Shown: piece after piece, positions 34,507 to 43,464 of the stretch
Layout: each line of letters begins with the position of its first letter
Position numbering within the stretch: position 1 is the first letter of the stretch
Origin: JAXLWB01 sp046328715
Lineage (GTDB): Bacteria; Chloroflexota; Anaerolineae; Caldilineales; Caldilineaceae
Reading direction: 5' to 3'
NCBI GenBank assembly: GCA_046328715.1
Contig: JAXLWB010000035.1
Span: forward strand, 1 to 64,000
DNA length: 64,000 bases
The notes under the pieces: model-generated
What the model was told of the DNA's origin: nothing
Databases searched by the model: none
The model's input: the letters and a program-made list of their open reading frames with translations, nothing else
Position numbers and translations under genes: made by a program

Positions 34507-36693
34507 ATGGCAGACAACACTTCTGATCCTGACGCCCAGCCGCTTGATTCATTGATCAAAACCCTGATCGCCTGTCCTCAAGAAGATCTATTCGCCTGGA
34601 TTCAAAAACATCAGCAAGCAATTTCCGTTTCTTTCCTGCAACGCCTAAAAGATAACCACGTCACCGCCTCGCACATTCTTGCCGATCCGCATTTGACTGG
34701 CCGTTTGACTCAATATGCATTAACCCTGGCCGGTGTGATTGCTGCCAGAGAGCCATTGGCATTGGCATTGGCGCAATGGATGCGCGGCATGTGGGCAAAT
34801 TTCAACGATATGGCAGAAGCTGTGATCTGGTATCGAAGTGCGATGCCGGCCTTTGAGGCCATCAATGACCAATTGAGTGTCGCACGTTTATTGGCAAATC
34901 TGGTCAGTGTGTTAGCAGCAGTGGGTAAAAATCAGGAGGCCGAGGAATGTTATCACAAAGCCTATCCTTTCTTTCTCACTTATTCCGCCCAAGATCCCAA
35001 GTATCTGATCTATCTTGAACAGAATTTTGGTTGGTTACTGCACACCTGGGGGCGCTACGAGGAAGCGTTGGCAGTACACAACCGTACGCTTTCGCTAGCA
35101 AATACCCATCAATTGCAAATCAGCATTGCCGAGATTCAGGTCAATCTAGCTTTGACGCTGGCAAAATTGGGACGATTGGCAGAGGTAGAAGCTTTGTTAC
35201 AACACGATAGAGAAATTGCCCGACAAGCTGGCGAAGTTGTCACAGTGGCACGCATAGAGATGAATCTTGGCGAATTGTATAGCACACAAGGAAGACCAGT
35301 GCAGGCATTGCGTTTCTTTCAATTAGCAGCAGCGGGAACAGTAGCAATGGAACAAGGCTTTATATTGGCGCGCCAGGCAAACTTATTGCAGCGACTGGGC
35401 GCAATGCCTGCTGCCCTCCATCAATATGAAAGCGCTCTGGAAAGTATCAAACAGTATGAACTCAAACCCTTTATTGCGGAAACACAGTGCAACATCGCTG
35501 CTTGTCTGCGCTTAATCGGAAATAGAAACGGACTCAAGCGTGCTACCAGACAACTAGAGCAGGCAGAAGAAATCTGGCGTAGTTTAGGTAATGAGTTGCG
35601 GCTTGTCCAGATACAGTTTGAGCACATCTCTCTAGCATTAGCAAAAAATGACTACACACATGCCTTTGCTTTGCTGGAGAACTTTCCAGAATCTTCTTCT
35701 AACCCACATGTATGGGCAGAATATCGCTTTCTTCGTGCAGAAACATCTCGTCTTGCGCGAGGCGGGGGAGTCGATTCATTCCATAGATCTGATCATCAAT
35801 GCATTAAGGATGATTATCTGCATGTTATAGACTTTGCCACAGAGCAAGGGTTACGCTGGTTGCAGCGTAGTGCGCTTAGTGGGTTGGGTAAACTCTACCT
35901 CGAATACAATTGGCAAAAAGCCAAGACTTATCTGGAAGAAGCGGCTGCCATCGATGACCAGATTCGACAGATGCTCACAATTGAAGAGTTGAAGGCAACT
36001 TTTCATGAACAGGCAAATGATCTGTATGACGATCTCATCCGATCTAGCTGGCAACAGCAAGACTTCGAACCAATGTTGCTTTATGCCTGGCGTGCCAAAG
36101 CCGCTGCCTTTCTTGAACTTGCCCAAAATGTAGGCAGTGCGTCGGTATACACAGCCGAGCAACAGACAGAAATTGGACTTCTTCGTCAACAGATTGCGGC
36201 ACTGCGTTGGTCATTGGCCAAAGAAGCCTCTGGCAACTTGCTCTCTGACAGCTACGAACAGACCAATCCCGAATTGGCAAGCTTGACCACTCGACTGCTG
36301 GATGTACGCCGCCAGGCAATCCAGCAACAGGCGCAAAACATAATTTTGAATGCAGATAGCGTAGACAATGTCATAGCAACGATGGAGACGGAAATTTTGT
36401 TGGAATATGTCCGTTGCGGGGACGACATCTATGGAATTTGTGCAACCAGTGCGGGGATTCACGCAGCCCTACACTTGACCGATGCAACAACCATTGCCGA
36501 AGTGAGCGGACATCTTGCACTTAGTTTTCGCAGTGGCCGTGAGCCAACTGCACTGAGCGACAACTCCCCCTTTGATAAACTACTCAGTGAATCGCTCACG
36601 TATCTACACCAATGTTACCAACTATTGGTGTCGCCCTTTGCTTCTATCTTGCAAGCATTTACCGTGGGTAGCAAGCTGTTCATCGCGCGCTGA
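34507..36693 (+). CDS. TPR-repeat half of a TPR-CHAT protein
   Basis: 728 residues read cleanly before the frame breaks. Tetratricopeptide-like helical pairs fill most of it, for example ANLVSVLAAVGKNQEAEECY, LALTLAKLGRLAEVEALL and EMNLGELYSTQGRPVQALRF. From about residue 610 a new domain starts that matches the beginning of CHAT, including LLEYVRCGDDIYGICATSAG. The natural protein would continue through 36694-37377, giving about 956 residues. CHAT is a caspase-like protease domain; TPR-CHAT proteins take part in stress and defence signalling, including control of ECF sigma activity in type III-E CRISPR systems. Here no CRISPR genes are present. It follows the sigma gene by two bases. Confidence 0.8.
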   Translation: MADNTSDPDAQPLDSLIKTLIACPQEDLFAWIQKHQQAISVSFLQRLKDNHVTASHILADPHLTGRLTQYALTLAGVIAAREPLALALAQWMRGMWANFNDMAEAVIWYRSAMPAFEAINDQLSVARLLANLVSVLAAVGKNQEAEECYHKAYPFFLTYSAQDPKYLIYLEQNFGWLLHTWGRYEEALAVHNRTLSLANTHQLQISIAEIQVNLALTLAKLGRLAEVEALLQHDREIARQAGEVVTVARIEMNLGELYSTQGRPVQALRFFQLAAAGTVAMEQGFILARQANLLQRLGAMPAALHQYESALESIKQYELKPFIAETQCNIAACLRLIGNRNGLKRATRQLEQAEEIWRSLGNELRLVQIQFEHISLALAKNDYTHAFALLENFPESSSNPHVWAEYRFLRAETSRLARGGGVDSFHRSDHQCIKDDYLHVIDFATEQGLRWLQRSALSGLGKLYLEYNWQKAKTYLEEAAAIDDQIRQMLTIEELKATFHEQANDLYDDLIRSSWQQQDFEPMLLYAWRAKAAAFLELAQNVGSASVYTAEQQTEIGLLRQQIAALRWSLAKEASGNLLSDSYEQTNPELASLTTRLLDVRRQAIQQQAQNIILNADSVDNVIATMETEILLEYVRCGDDIYGICATSAGIHAALHLTDATTIAEVSGHLALSFRSGREPTALSDNSPFDKLLSESLTYLHQCYQLLVSPFASILQAFTVGSKLFIAR

Positions 36694-37377
36694 CGTGCGC
36701 TGGCGATGTTACCGTTGCCGCATTTTGGAATGGCAATCGCTATTTAATCGAAGATTTTGAAATCAGTGGATTAAGTGGCGCATTATTCTTCTTTTGCCCA
36801 TACCCACTACAAAGGAGCATTCTCCTGCCGTCGTCATTGCCGCTGGCTGAAAAACGCCAAACCGGGTACGAAAGGAAGCCGATCAGGTGGCCCAACAGAT
36901 CCACCCGTCTGTCGCAACATCGATGTCCCATCGCTTGCCTATCGATTGCAAAATACTCCTCAGATAATCCACATTGCGGCACATACCATTCAGCGCAGCA
37001 TTTCGCCCTTTTTCTCCGGGATTCAACTGAGCAGCGAAGTCCTTTCCGTAGAACATTGTTACGATCTACCCTTGTGGGGTTGTGGTGTTGACACTGAGCG
37101 GTTGTGCTGGCGGCTGGGGCTGGAAAGCGATGCTTCCGCTCTTTGCCCTTTCAATCTGCCGCTCTGTTAGCAGGGGCCAGACATGTACTTTGTAGCTTAT
37201 GGACAATTGCAGATGGGGATGCCTATACACTTTATGGAAGTTTTTATCAGCAGTTAAAACAAAGCACCTCATGTCTACCGCCCTGCGCCAGACTCAACTT
37301 GAATTGATCAACAGATTCAATACTCAGTATCCTGCGATCAGGCGGCCTTTGCCTCATTCGCCGTTAAATCTCTATAG
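36694..37377 (+). pseudogene. CHAT protease domain, broken by several frameshifts
   Basis: Continuation of the TPR-CHAT gene in shifting frames. Recognisable pieces are NRYLIEDFEIS at about 36727, KEADQVAQQIHPSVATS at about 36872, the histidine motif QIIHIAAH at 36961-36984, the cysteine motif LSGCAGG from 37094, and ALLAGARHVLCSLWTIADGD followed by the ending AAFASFAVKSL, which stops at 37377. Both catalytic motifs survive but lie in different frames. At least six small indels are needed, some in homopolymers. The total from 34507 is a multiple of three. Either this is a recent pseudogene or a stretch of uncorrected sequencing errors. A CGCAAAGACGCAAAG word follows at about 37412. Confidence 0.75.
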
Positions 37378-37491
37378 ATTTGCCGGGCTTACCGGAGCAA
37401 AGGTAAATCTCACGCAAAGACGCAAAGAACAATCTCGGTGGCTTTGTGTCAGGTTGTAATGCCGTAATGGAAAAGCCATTTACTATTGCGC

Positions 37492-37519
37492 GCCGAAAAT
37501 TATGAAACGCCACATCTCT
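37492..37519 (+). promoter_or_regulatory. Two-part promoter-like box (GCCGAAAA-N13-CATCTCT), copy A
   Basis: GCCGAAAA at 37492-37499 and CATCTCT at 37513-37519 stand 21 bases apart, 36 bases before the ATG at 37555. The arrangement resembles -35 and -10 elements read by an ECF sigma factor. Confidence 0.65.
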
Positions 37520-37554
37520 ATTCTGTATCGCCAATGCTTTTCAAGGAGAAAATC

Positions 37555-38244
37555 ATGTCAGAGACAATAAAATACTACTTGTATAACCTACATCGCTTCT
37601 TTGTAGCTGTCCTTGCAGTCGGACTTGCTGTACTGCTATCCACAGTTGTTACCTATGCCGCAGGCGTTTTTGAGACGGTGGACCCGTTGCCCGATGGTTG
37701 TGTTCGACCGACACCACCTGGAAAAGACGCTCCGATTTGCTGTTTGAGTGGGTTTGTCTACCTCGAAGGCGAAGCCATTGAGAATGCACTCGTGACCGTT
37801 TCCGATGCTCAAGGCAAAATTGGCGAAGTGTACACCAAGCGCTATCGAGGTGCGGAGCCAAATCCGTATTACTACTTCGACCTAACCAAATTAACGCGCA
37901 CCATTACTCCGACTGACGAGATCACCATCGTCGCTAGTTACAGCGGCATTGTTAACCAGGTTACCAATTACACTGTACAACCAGGCGGGCAGAGCGTGAA
38001 CTTCAACCTCTATGATGGGCAGGTGATGCCGCTCCAGAATCAGAATATTGGTGTTTCCGAGATCGGTAAATTTCCAGCAGATTTTTGCCACAGTCTCGAC
38101 GCCGCGGGCAACTTATATCTTTGGGATGCGTCGCGCCACATGCAAATCTTACGCAGCACTGGTGTATGGTTCGATCGATATAAATGGCCACAGACCACCG
38201 GCGTGAACCCAACCGGCTGCTTTACGTCAAGATATTGCCATTGA
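37555..38244 (+). CDS. Signal peptide and Ig-like N-terminal part of a propeller-clostripain protein
   Basis: This is the readable first 229 residues of a larger exported protein. A basic N terminus and a hydrophobic segment (FFVAVLAVGLAVLLSTVVTYA) form the signal peptide. A beta domain reading CCLSGFVYLEGEAIENALVTV, similar to Cna-B/carboxypeptidase-regulatory folds, follows. The start of a propeller blade is visible at SLDAAGNLYLWDASRHMQIL. AAGGAGA at 37542-37548 fixes the ATG at 37555. The frame breaks at 38244, and the protein continues in other frames to 41961. The span from 37555 to 41961 is a multiple of three and would encode 1468 residues. Confidence 0.7.
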   Translation: MSETIKYYLYNLHRFFVAVLAVGLAVLLSTVVTYAAGVFETVDPLPDGCVRPTPPGKDAPICCLSGFVYLEGEAIENALVTVSDAQGKIGEVYTKRYRGAEPNPYYYFDLTKLTRTITPTDEITIVASYSGIVNQVTNYTVQPGGQSVNFNLYDGQVMPLQNQNIGVSEIGKFPADFCHSLDAAGNLYLWDASRHMQILRSTGVWFDRYKWPQTTGVNPTGCFTSRYCH

Positions 38245-40164
38245 CCGCAAAAATGATCGTGTCTATCTTGCACATGGTATCGATGGGCAAAATCAAACGA
38301 TTAAGCTCTACAGCAAAGATGGGATCTTTATCAAGGATGTGATCCCAGGTAGTGGAACGGTTGTAGCAATGGGCACAGACGTGCCGGAAACCTTTACATC
38401 GCTAAATCTGAAGGGCTTTTCAAGTATGATACAGATTGGCACCTTAGCAACCAGATTACTAGAACAATGATGCCCGAAGAACAGCGCGGACAGCGCATCA
38501 GTGTTGCCCCTAATGGTGATGTTTATGTGAATAACGGCACCGCCAAAGGAATTTTCAAATACAACAGTGATCTGCAACCCATTTCTGTCCCTTTACCTTA
38601 ACGCTATTACCCACTGAAACCTTTACCACTCCAGCCGGATCTAGCAATTGATGCCAATCATCAACTCTTTGTACACGACAGTGCAACCAAGCGTCTCTTC
38701 GTCTTCGATGCCAATGGTCAACAGCTTCGACCCTCGCAGAATGTTACGTCGTCATACACCCACGTGGAAGTTTATGACAACTTTATCTATCTGATCGGTT
38801 ATGATGGCAATTTTGTGCAATTCTCCAAACAGGATCTTGCAGCAGATTTAACACCAATCAAGCATTGGGGAGGTGTCGATCAAGCGGCTACCAGTATTGC
38901 AGAGCCGTGGGACATTACGCTTGCGCCAGATGGCAGCCTCTTTGTGGCTGACCTAAAGACAGGACGTATTTATCGCATGATGAACAATCAGATCAAACAA
39001 AGTTGAAGTCTGACGGAGTTTGGTCGTTCTGGAGGAGATCAACCCGTCGGGGTAGCATTCGACCGCAACGGAAAGTTATTGGTCGTAACCACCGGTCATT
39101 ATCTTCAACGTTTTCGTTACGATGTTTCACAATCAACACTAGCCACCGATACAATGCCTCTGGGGGGAAATGGCAACGAATTGGGGAAATTCTCTTCGCC
39201 AACCGCTTTCTCATTACGATGAGATAACGACGGTAACATCTTTGTGGTAGAGCCTGGCAACAAACGTTTACCAGGTTCTCCGTGAGATTGAAGGTTCGAT
39301 TGGCTTTTCACCTGTCACTGGCAACGACGGTTACTGGCATCTGACCGATGCTTTTGGAATTGCGGTTGATCGGACATCCAACCCCACCTGGTCTATGTGA
39401 GCGGTGTAAAACACATTGCACGATTCCGCTTTGAAAATAATACGTTGATTTACAGTACCTTTGGCCAGCCGGTTTTATCGCTGGCCCCAAACATCTGTTA
39501 TCGATCAAAATCTTCTATGGGTAGCGGGAGACAATCAGGTCTATCGTATCGACCTCAGCCAAGCCGATCTAAATGACACGACCAAAATGGCAAATCTTTC
39601 ACAACCAGCAGGAGCGGCTGATGCCCAGTGGAGTGCTTACGGTATCGCAGTAAGTCAGACGGTTGATAACCAGAATCTGCTCTATGTGGCTTCTCCGTGT
39701 CTATGGCCTGGTCAGTAGTTTTAAGACAATGGTTGAAAGCGCTCCAGTACTGCGTCGCTCGTTCGCTGTTCGGATGGTGATCTGCTACCAAGCGAACACT
39801 GACGTCGTATTTGCGGCAGGACAGGATGGCGATGCCAGCAATCTCATCAATCGCTATGAGTGGAGCAGCGACGGCGGATTCCTGAAGATCACAACCAACC
39901 AACCAGAAATTTCAATTGCAACAAAGGCAGGCACAACCCCAAACCAACTCGGTTCAGGTTTACACACCTTGCAATTCCGTGTTCGCGATGGCAACGAAGG
40001 CAACGACAACGTCCTAATCTGGACTGGTCACAGCCGGTAGTACCACAATTTTTGTCGCCGCTCAAGTTCCAGACCCACGCCCCACCAACATCCCTACCCC
40101 CGATCCAGTAGCACCACCGCCAACTCCACCTAGCACTTGCCCTGCGGGTTTCAAGTGGACACTG
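38245..40164 (+). pseudogene. Beta-propeller (NHL-like) part of the same gene, with frameshifts and stops
   Basis: Blade-like pieces appear in changing frames: DIAIDRKNDRVYLAHGIDG, then RISVAPNGDVYVNNG, then EPWDITLAPDGSLFVADLK (about 38905-38961) and VGVAFDRNGKLLVVTTGHYL after 39046. In-frame stops interrupt otherwise continuous blades near 38599, 39004 and 39220, and indels occur near 38370, 39270, 39380 and 39710. A PKD-like or Ig-like stretch comes last. The pattern matches the decay seen in the CHAT domain just upstream, while the flanking DNA is clean. Confidence 0.7.
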
Positions 40165-41961
40165 TTGCTATACCTGGATGCGGACAATAAGAATGATGGG
40201 GAAGAATTATTAGCGGAATATCGTAAGTCGATCAAGAAACTAGAACAGTTGCATCATGCCTGTGTGCAGGCAGCAGTGCAGGTCGATGGTCCCGCATCGA
40301 TTGGTATCCCTAGCCAATCTGATAGCGAGCGTTGGTTAATTCACCTTGATTCGGATGGAACAACACCCATCTCAACCGTCTTCAACATCCCTGAACAGGC
40401 AATGGATAGCCCGGAATCTTTGGCTGATTTTATGCGGTGGGGGCAAACGGAATTACCAGCCGACCACTATTACCTTGCTATCGCCGATCACGGGAACGCG
40501 CTGCAAGGCATCGCCTTTGACCATACATCCGATGTCTCAGGCAATGCCTATCTCAGCGCCAATGATTTAACTACTGCGTTACATGCACCAGGAGTGCTGC
40601 CAATCGATATTCTCCACCTGGATGCCTGTAGTATGGCATTGCTTGATGTGGCGTACAACCTGCGTGACAAGGTTCAAATCATGATCGCCTCGCAATACAT
40701 CGGTTGGAGCTTCTTTGCCTATGCCGATTATGCCAGTTACATTGGGCAGTGGACAGAACCCGAAGCATTGGCCAAGTTAATTGTGGATCGCTATGCTACC
40801 CTGGCTGAGGCCAAACAGTTACCCTATACCCTCTCTGCGCTCAAATTGAAGCGTATCCAGGTTGTAAAGCGTGCAATCGATGACCTGGCGGCAGCCTTGA
40901 TCAACTGGGCAAAGTTCGACAGTGCCACTGAGGATCGTCACCAGAAACTCTTTGACTATATCCGCAATGACATCAGCGTGAGCAACGGAATTATCTCCTA
41001 CAACGCGCTCTTCTTTGATTCCAATAGCAACTATATCAACAGTCCGCGTGATGCCTACATCGATCTCAAGGATTTTGTCAAACGGATTGAACGGCTTGGC
41101 ACAACCAACACGATCACACTCCCAATTGAGCTTACTCGAGCGGCTACTAACGTTATCGCTGAACTCGACGCTCCTATTCCCCTGACCGACACGGTGATTC
41201 TGCATGAACGTCATTCGACGATTGCCTACCTACCCGACAATTTACCCAGAGAGGCCGCCCGCAATGCACGGATCGACATGACCAATGCCAGCGGTATTTC
41301 GCTCTATTATCCAGTAGAAGGCAATGACCTGCTCGCACTACCCAAAGAGAATGGAGTTGAAGAGATTTCCACCGCAGCTATTGCCGCCTCTTCAGAATTG
41401 ACCTACACCCAGGTCTATTCCGACTACGTTGCTGATCAACTCTTTGACCTTTCCAGTTTCAGCCGCTGGGGTGAGTTGCTGGAGCTAGCCTATGGTCTAC
41501 CGCCGAGAGCAACCGCGTTGATATCATCGACTGCACCTTTGCCTCCTCCTTCGCCTGTCAACAATAGCGATGTGATTCTGGAACAAAGTTATCAATTGCA
41601 AGACTTCAATAACAATGGCGCTTCGTCAGGTGATCAAATGTTGTTTGAGACGGTCATCCAAAATCAAAGCTCAGTCACGCTTACCGATGTCGTACTGTTG
41701 CAAACTTTTAACCAGGCGGTAGAGCCAACTGTCAACGCAGCACAATATCCATGCAGCGCCAACAATCCGCTGCAGGTCTGCATTTCTCTGCCAGATATTG
41801 CGACAGGACAGAGCATCACCATCCCCTTCTCGGTGACGCTGACTGCCAACGGGCCTCTCCTTAGCCAGGCAACCCTCTACGTAAATGGCAAGCCGTTGGG
41901 TGATACAGTTGAACCCACTGCAAAACTGGAACAGATTTTCTTGCCAGTGGTGATGAAGTAA
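40165..41961 (+). CDS. Clostripain-like (C11) cysteine peptidase domain with FLPV tail
   Basis: An intact 598-residue segment forming the C-terminal part of the broken exported protein. The clostripain-family core is clear: MLYLDADNKNDGEELL at the start, the catalytic histidine in YYLAIADHGNALQG, and the catalytic cysteine in DILHLDACSMALLDVAY. C11 enzymes are clan CD peptidases, as is CHAT, and cut after basic residues. A DUF11-like beta domain follows (about 470-585), and the chain ends in IFLPVVMK, the tail shared with three other exported proteins here. The start codon given is only the first ATG in the open stretch; the true start is 37555. A strong terminator follows at 41987. Confidence 0.75.
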   Translation: MLYLDADNKNDGEELLAEYRKSIKKLEQLHHACVQAAVQVDGPASIGIPSQSDSERWLIHLDSDGTTPISTVFNIPEQAMDSPESLADFMRWGQTELPADHYYLAIADHGNALQGIAFDHTSDVSGNAYLSANDLTTALHAPGVLPIDILHLDACSMALLDVAYNLRDKVQIMIASQYIGWSFFAYADYASYIGQWTEPEALAKLIVDRYATLAEAKQLPYTLSALKLKRIQVVKRAIDDLAAALINWAKFDSATEDRHQKLFDYIRNDISVSNGIISYNALFFDSNSNYINSPRDAYIDLKDFVKRIERLGTTNTITLPIELTRAATNVIAELDAPIPLTDTVILHERHSTIAYLPDNLPREAARNARIDMTNASGISLYYPVEGNDLLALPKENGVEEISTAAIAASSELTYTQVYSDYVADQLFDLSSFSRWGELLELAYGLPPRATALISSTAPLPPPSPVNNSDVILEQSYQLQDFNNNGASSGDQMLFETVIQNQSSVTLTDVVLLQTFNQAVEPTVNAAQYPCSANNPLQVCISLPDIATGQSITIPFSVTLTANGPLLSQATLYVNGKPLGDTVEPTAKLEQIFLPVVMK

Positions 41962-41986
41962 ACATTTGAGTCGCTTGCTCATTGCA

Positions 41987-42026
41987 AAAAGGGCCATGCC
42001 TGACACCGGGCATGGCCCTTTTATTT
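41987..42026 (+). terminator. Rho-independent terminator after the clostripain gene
   Basis: A perfect 14-bp stem (41987-42000 with 42009-42022) with an eight-base loop followed by TTATTTT. It stands directly before promoter-like box copy B. Confidence 0.92.
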
Positions 42027-42040
42027 TGCCAGAAAATTCG

Positions 42041-42070
42041 TTGCCGAAAATTTCCGGCAGGTCCATCTCT
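42041..42070 (+). promoter_or_regulatory. Two-part promoter-like box, copy B, with operator-like palindrome
   Basis: GCCGAAAA begins at 42043 and CATCTCT at 42064. The first part lies within the near-palindrome TGCCGAAAATTTCCGGCA. The 50-codon gene starts at 42141. Confidence 0.65.
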
Positions 42071-42140
42071 GTAGGATAGAGAGGTAGTTCATTTTGGGAA
42101 GTACACTATCCAGCAGCACAAATTCTAACAGGAGATCGAT

Positions 42141-42293
42141 ATGACATTTCGACTGCGGCTTTTTAGTCTTTTGGCATGTGGCACGGCACTTGCTGTAGCC
42201 ATGTCTGCATCAGGGCAGGCATCGACCTACGCTCAGCAAACAGGAACAGTTAGTCCTGCAACCGCAATAGAAATCAATGCGATATCAGTTTGA
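42141..42293 (+). CDS. Small 50-residue exported peptide
   Basis: A short gene with an excellent ribosome-binding site (AGGAGATC, six bases before the ATG). The product has a basic start (MTFRLRLF), a hydrophobic core (SLLACGTALAVAMSA) and a likely signal-peptidase site near ASTYAQQ, leaving a mature peptide of about 18 residues. No family is recognised. It could be a signalling peptide or the truncated remnant of a longer secreted protein. It lies 71 bases after promoter-like box copy B. The following 301 bases up to 42594 hold a 66-base repeat and promoter-like box copy C. Confidence 0.5.
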   Translation: MTFRLRLFSLLACGTALAVAMSASGQASTYAQQTGTVSPATAIEINAISV

Positions 42294-42324
42294 CGGTGGA
42301 TGAGAGTTAGCAGAAGTAGATGAA

Positions 42325-42390
42325 AGTTGATGCGAGTCAATTACGCCAACGATGCAGAATCTGCGAATCGCAAGAGGAGTTTGGTAGCAC
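42325..42390. repeat. 66-base dispersed element, copy 1
   Basis: The block starts AGTTGATGCGAGT and ends TTTGGTAGCAC. It aligns without gaps to 55781-55846, with 49 of 66 bases the same by hand count. Confidence 0.6.
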
Positions 42391-42466
42391 GGTTTGTGGA
42401 CAATGCTTGTAATATTTACAGCGACATTTACTGTAAAATCCTAATCTCGATTTCGATATTGATATT

Positions 42467-42520
42467 TTGTTGAGATCGAGTCATTTTTGGTTGCCGAAAA
42501 TTTCTGGCAGCCACATCTCT
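42467..42520 (+). promoter_or_regulatory. Two-part promoter-like box, copy C, with upstream TTGTTGAGATC
   Basis: TTGTTGAGATC is at 42467-42477, GCCGAAAA at 42493 and CATCTCT at 42514. The palindrome TGCCGAAAATTTCTGGCA overlaps the first box. The same layout, degenerate, recurs at 44971-45023. The next gene starts at 42595. Confidence 0.65.
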
Positions 42521-42594
42521 AGTGAATATCGGGTGATTGCAGTTCGAGCGGTATATCCGAATTATAAAAACTCAAAAATCAACAGGGGAACTCT

Positions 42595-43020
42595 ATGCCA
42601 TTCAAACAGTTACTTCAGCCGTCTAACCTGCGTTTGATGTTATTTGCTATCTTGTTGTTGGGATTGACTGTCGTTGGGAATAGTGCTAGTAGCGAAGCCA
42701 AAGCACAGTCGCCAATAATGGTGGTTGACAATCCATCTCTTGGGGATACGCCACACGCTGAAACAACCTGCACCTCATTTGACATTTATGTAGGCGAACA
42801 AAATGAAGGGGCAGGTTATACCATTGGCTGCACTCCAGGCAGCAATGGGGTCAATTTTTTCGCTCCCCAATTTCCCGAATCTAAAAAAGCGAACCGGATA
42901 CTGGCTACTGCACTTGCTGCAAAAGGTGCTGGCAAAACGATTACTGTGATTTACGTTTCCAATGATGCAGGGTGCGGTGAGGGTTGCCGCTGGATCAATA
43001 CATTAAGAATTGATCACTAG
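42595..43020 (+). CDS. Small secreted cysteine-containing protein
   Basis: A 141-residue exported protein. The signal peptide includes LRLMLFAILLLGLTVVG with a likely cleavage near EAKAQS. The mature part has five cysteines, paired in appearance as CTSFDIYVGEQNEG with CTPGSNG, and DAGCGEGC close to the end, and looks like a compact beta fold. I do not recognise the family. AGGGGAAC before the ATG fixes the start. It follows promoter-like box copy C by 74 bases and begins a run of four small exported-protein genes. Confidence 0.7.
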   Translation: MPFKQLLQPSNLRLMLFAILLLGLTVVGNSASSEAKAQSPIMVVDNPSLGDTPHAETTCTSFDIYVGEQNEGAGYTIGCTPGSNGVNFFAPQFPESKKANRILATALAAKGAGKTITVIYVSNDAGCGEGCRWINTLRIDH

Positions 43021-43102
43021 GCTGTGGTTGCAACAAAGAGCGTTTTTTCGTAGCGATTATAATGAAGTAAAGCTCTACTCTTCATTCAAAATCGAATATA
43101 CA

Positions 43103-43330
43103 ATGGCAACAATTATGACAAAGCTCAGAATCTTCACGCTGGTACTAATCACACTTCTGTCAATGGTTTCTCCATTTCTGAAACTACAACAGCTTTGGGC
43201 AAAACCAAACTCAGCGCGCTTCGCTCAAAATACAGTTTTACAATCAGATGCTGTTCAAGCAGCGGTTAATATGTTGCTCGAAGAGGACGAAGAAGGACAA
43301 ACTGTCTTCTTGCCTTTGATCAGTAAATGA
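43103..43330 (+). CDS. Small exported protein with VFLPLISK tail
   Basis: A 75-residue protein. A hydrophobic signal segment (LRIFTLVLITLLSMVSPFL) is followed by about 45 residues, an acidic patch (LLEEDEEGQ) and the C-terminal tail VFLPLISK. The tail matches those of three larger exported proteins in the window, so this may be a minimal carrier of that tail. The frame is open upstream to 43010, but the ATG at 43103 (or 43115) gives a normal signal peptide. No good ribosome-binding site is seen; it may be co-translated from the previous transcript. Confidence 0.55.
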   Translation: MATIMTKLRIFTLVLITLLSMVSPFLKLQQLWAKPNSARFAQNTVLQSDAVQAAVNMLLEEDEEGQTVFLPLISK

Positions 43331-43464
43331 AGCTGGATCAAGAGTTCAGGCGAGTCCCACATATCGCAAAATGACATTAATAAGATGGCTCTAACCAAAA
43401 ATCATCCCGTTACATCTTATTTGATGTCTTTCAGAGTATCTCTCCCAAACAAGGAACAAGGTCT

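Noticed and set aside
33047..37377. Type III-E CRISPR (Craspase) locus
   Set aside because: No Cas7-11, csx30 or repeat-spacer array is present; only the sigma and TPR-CHAT parts resemble that system.
36694..40164. Programmed frameshifting in the CHAT and propeller genes
   Set aside because: Too many breaks in both directions plus in-frame stops; decay or sequencing error fits better.
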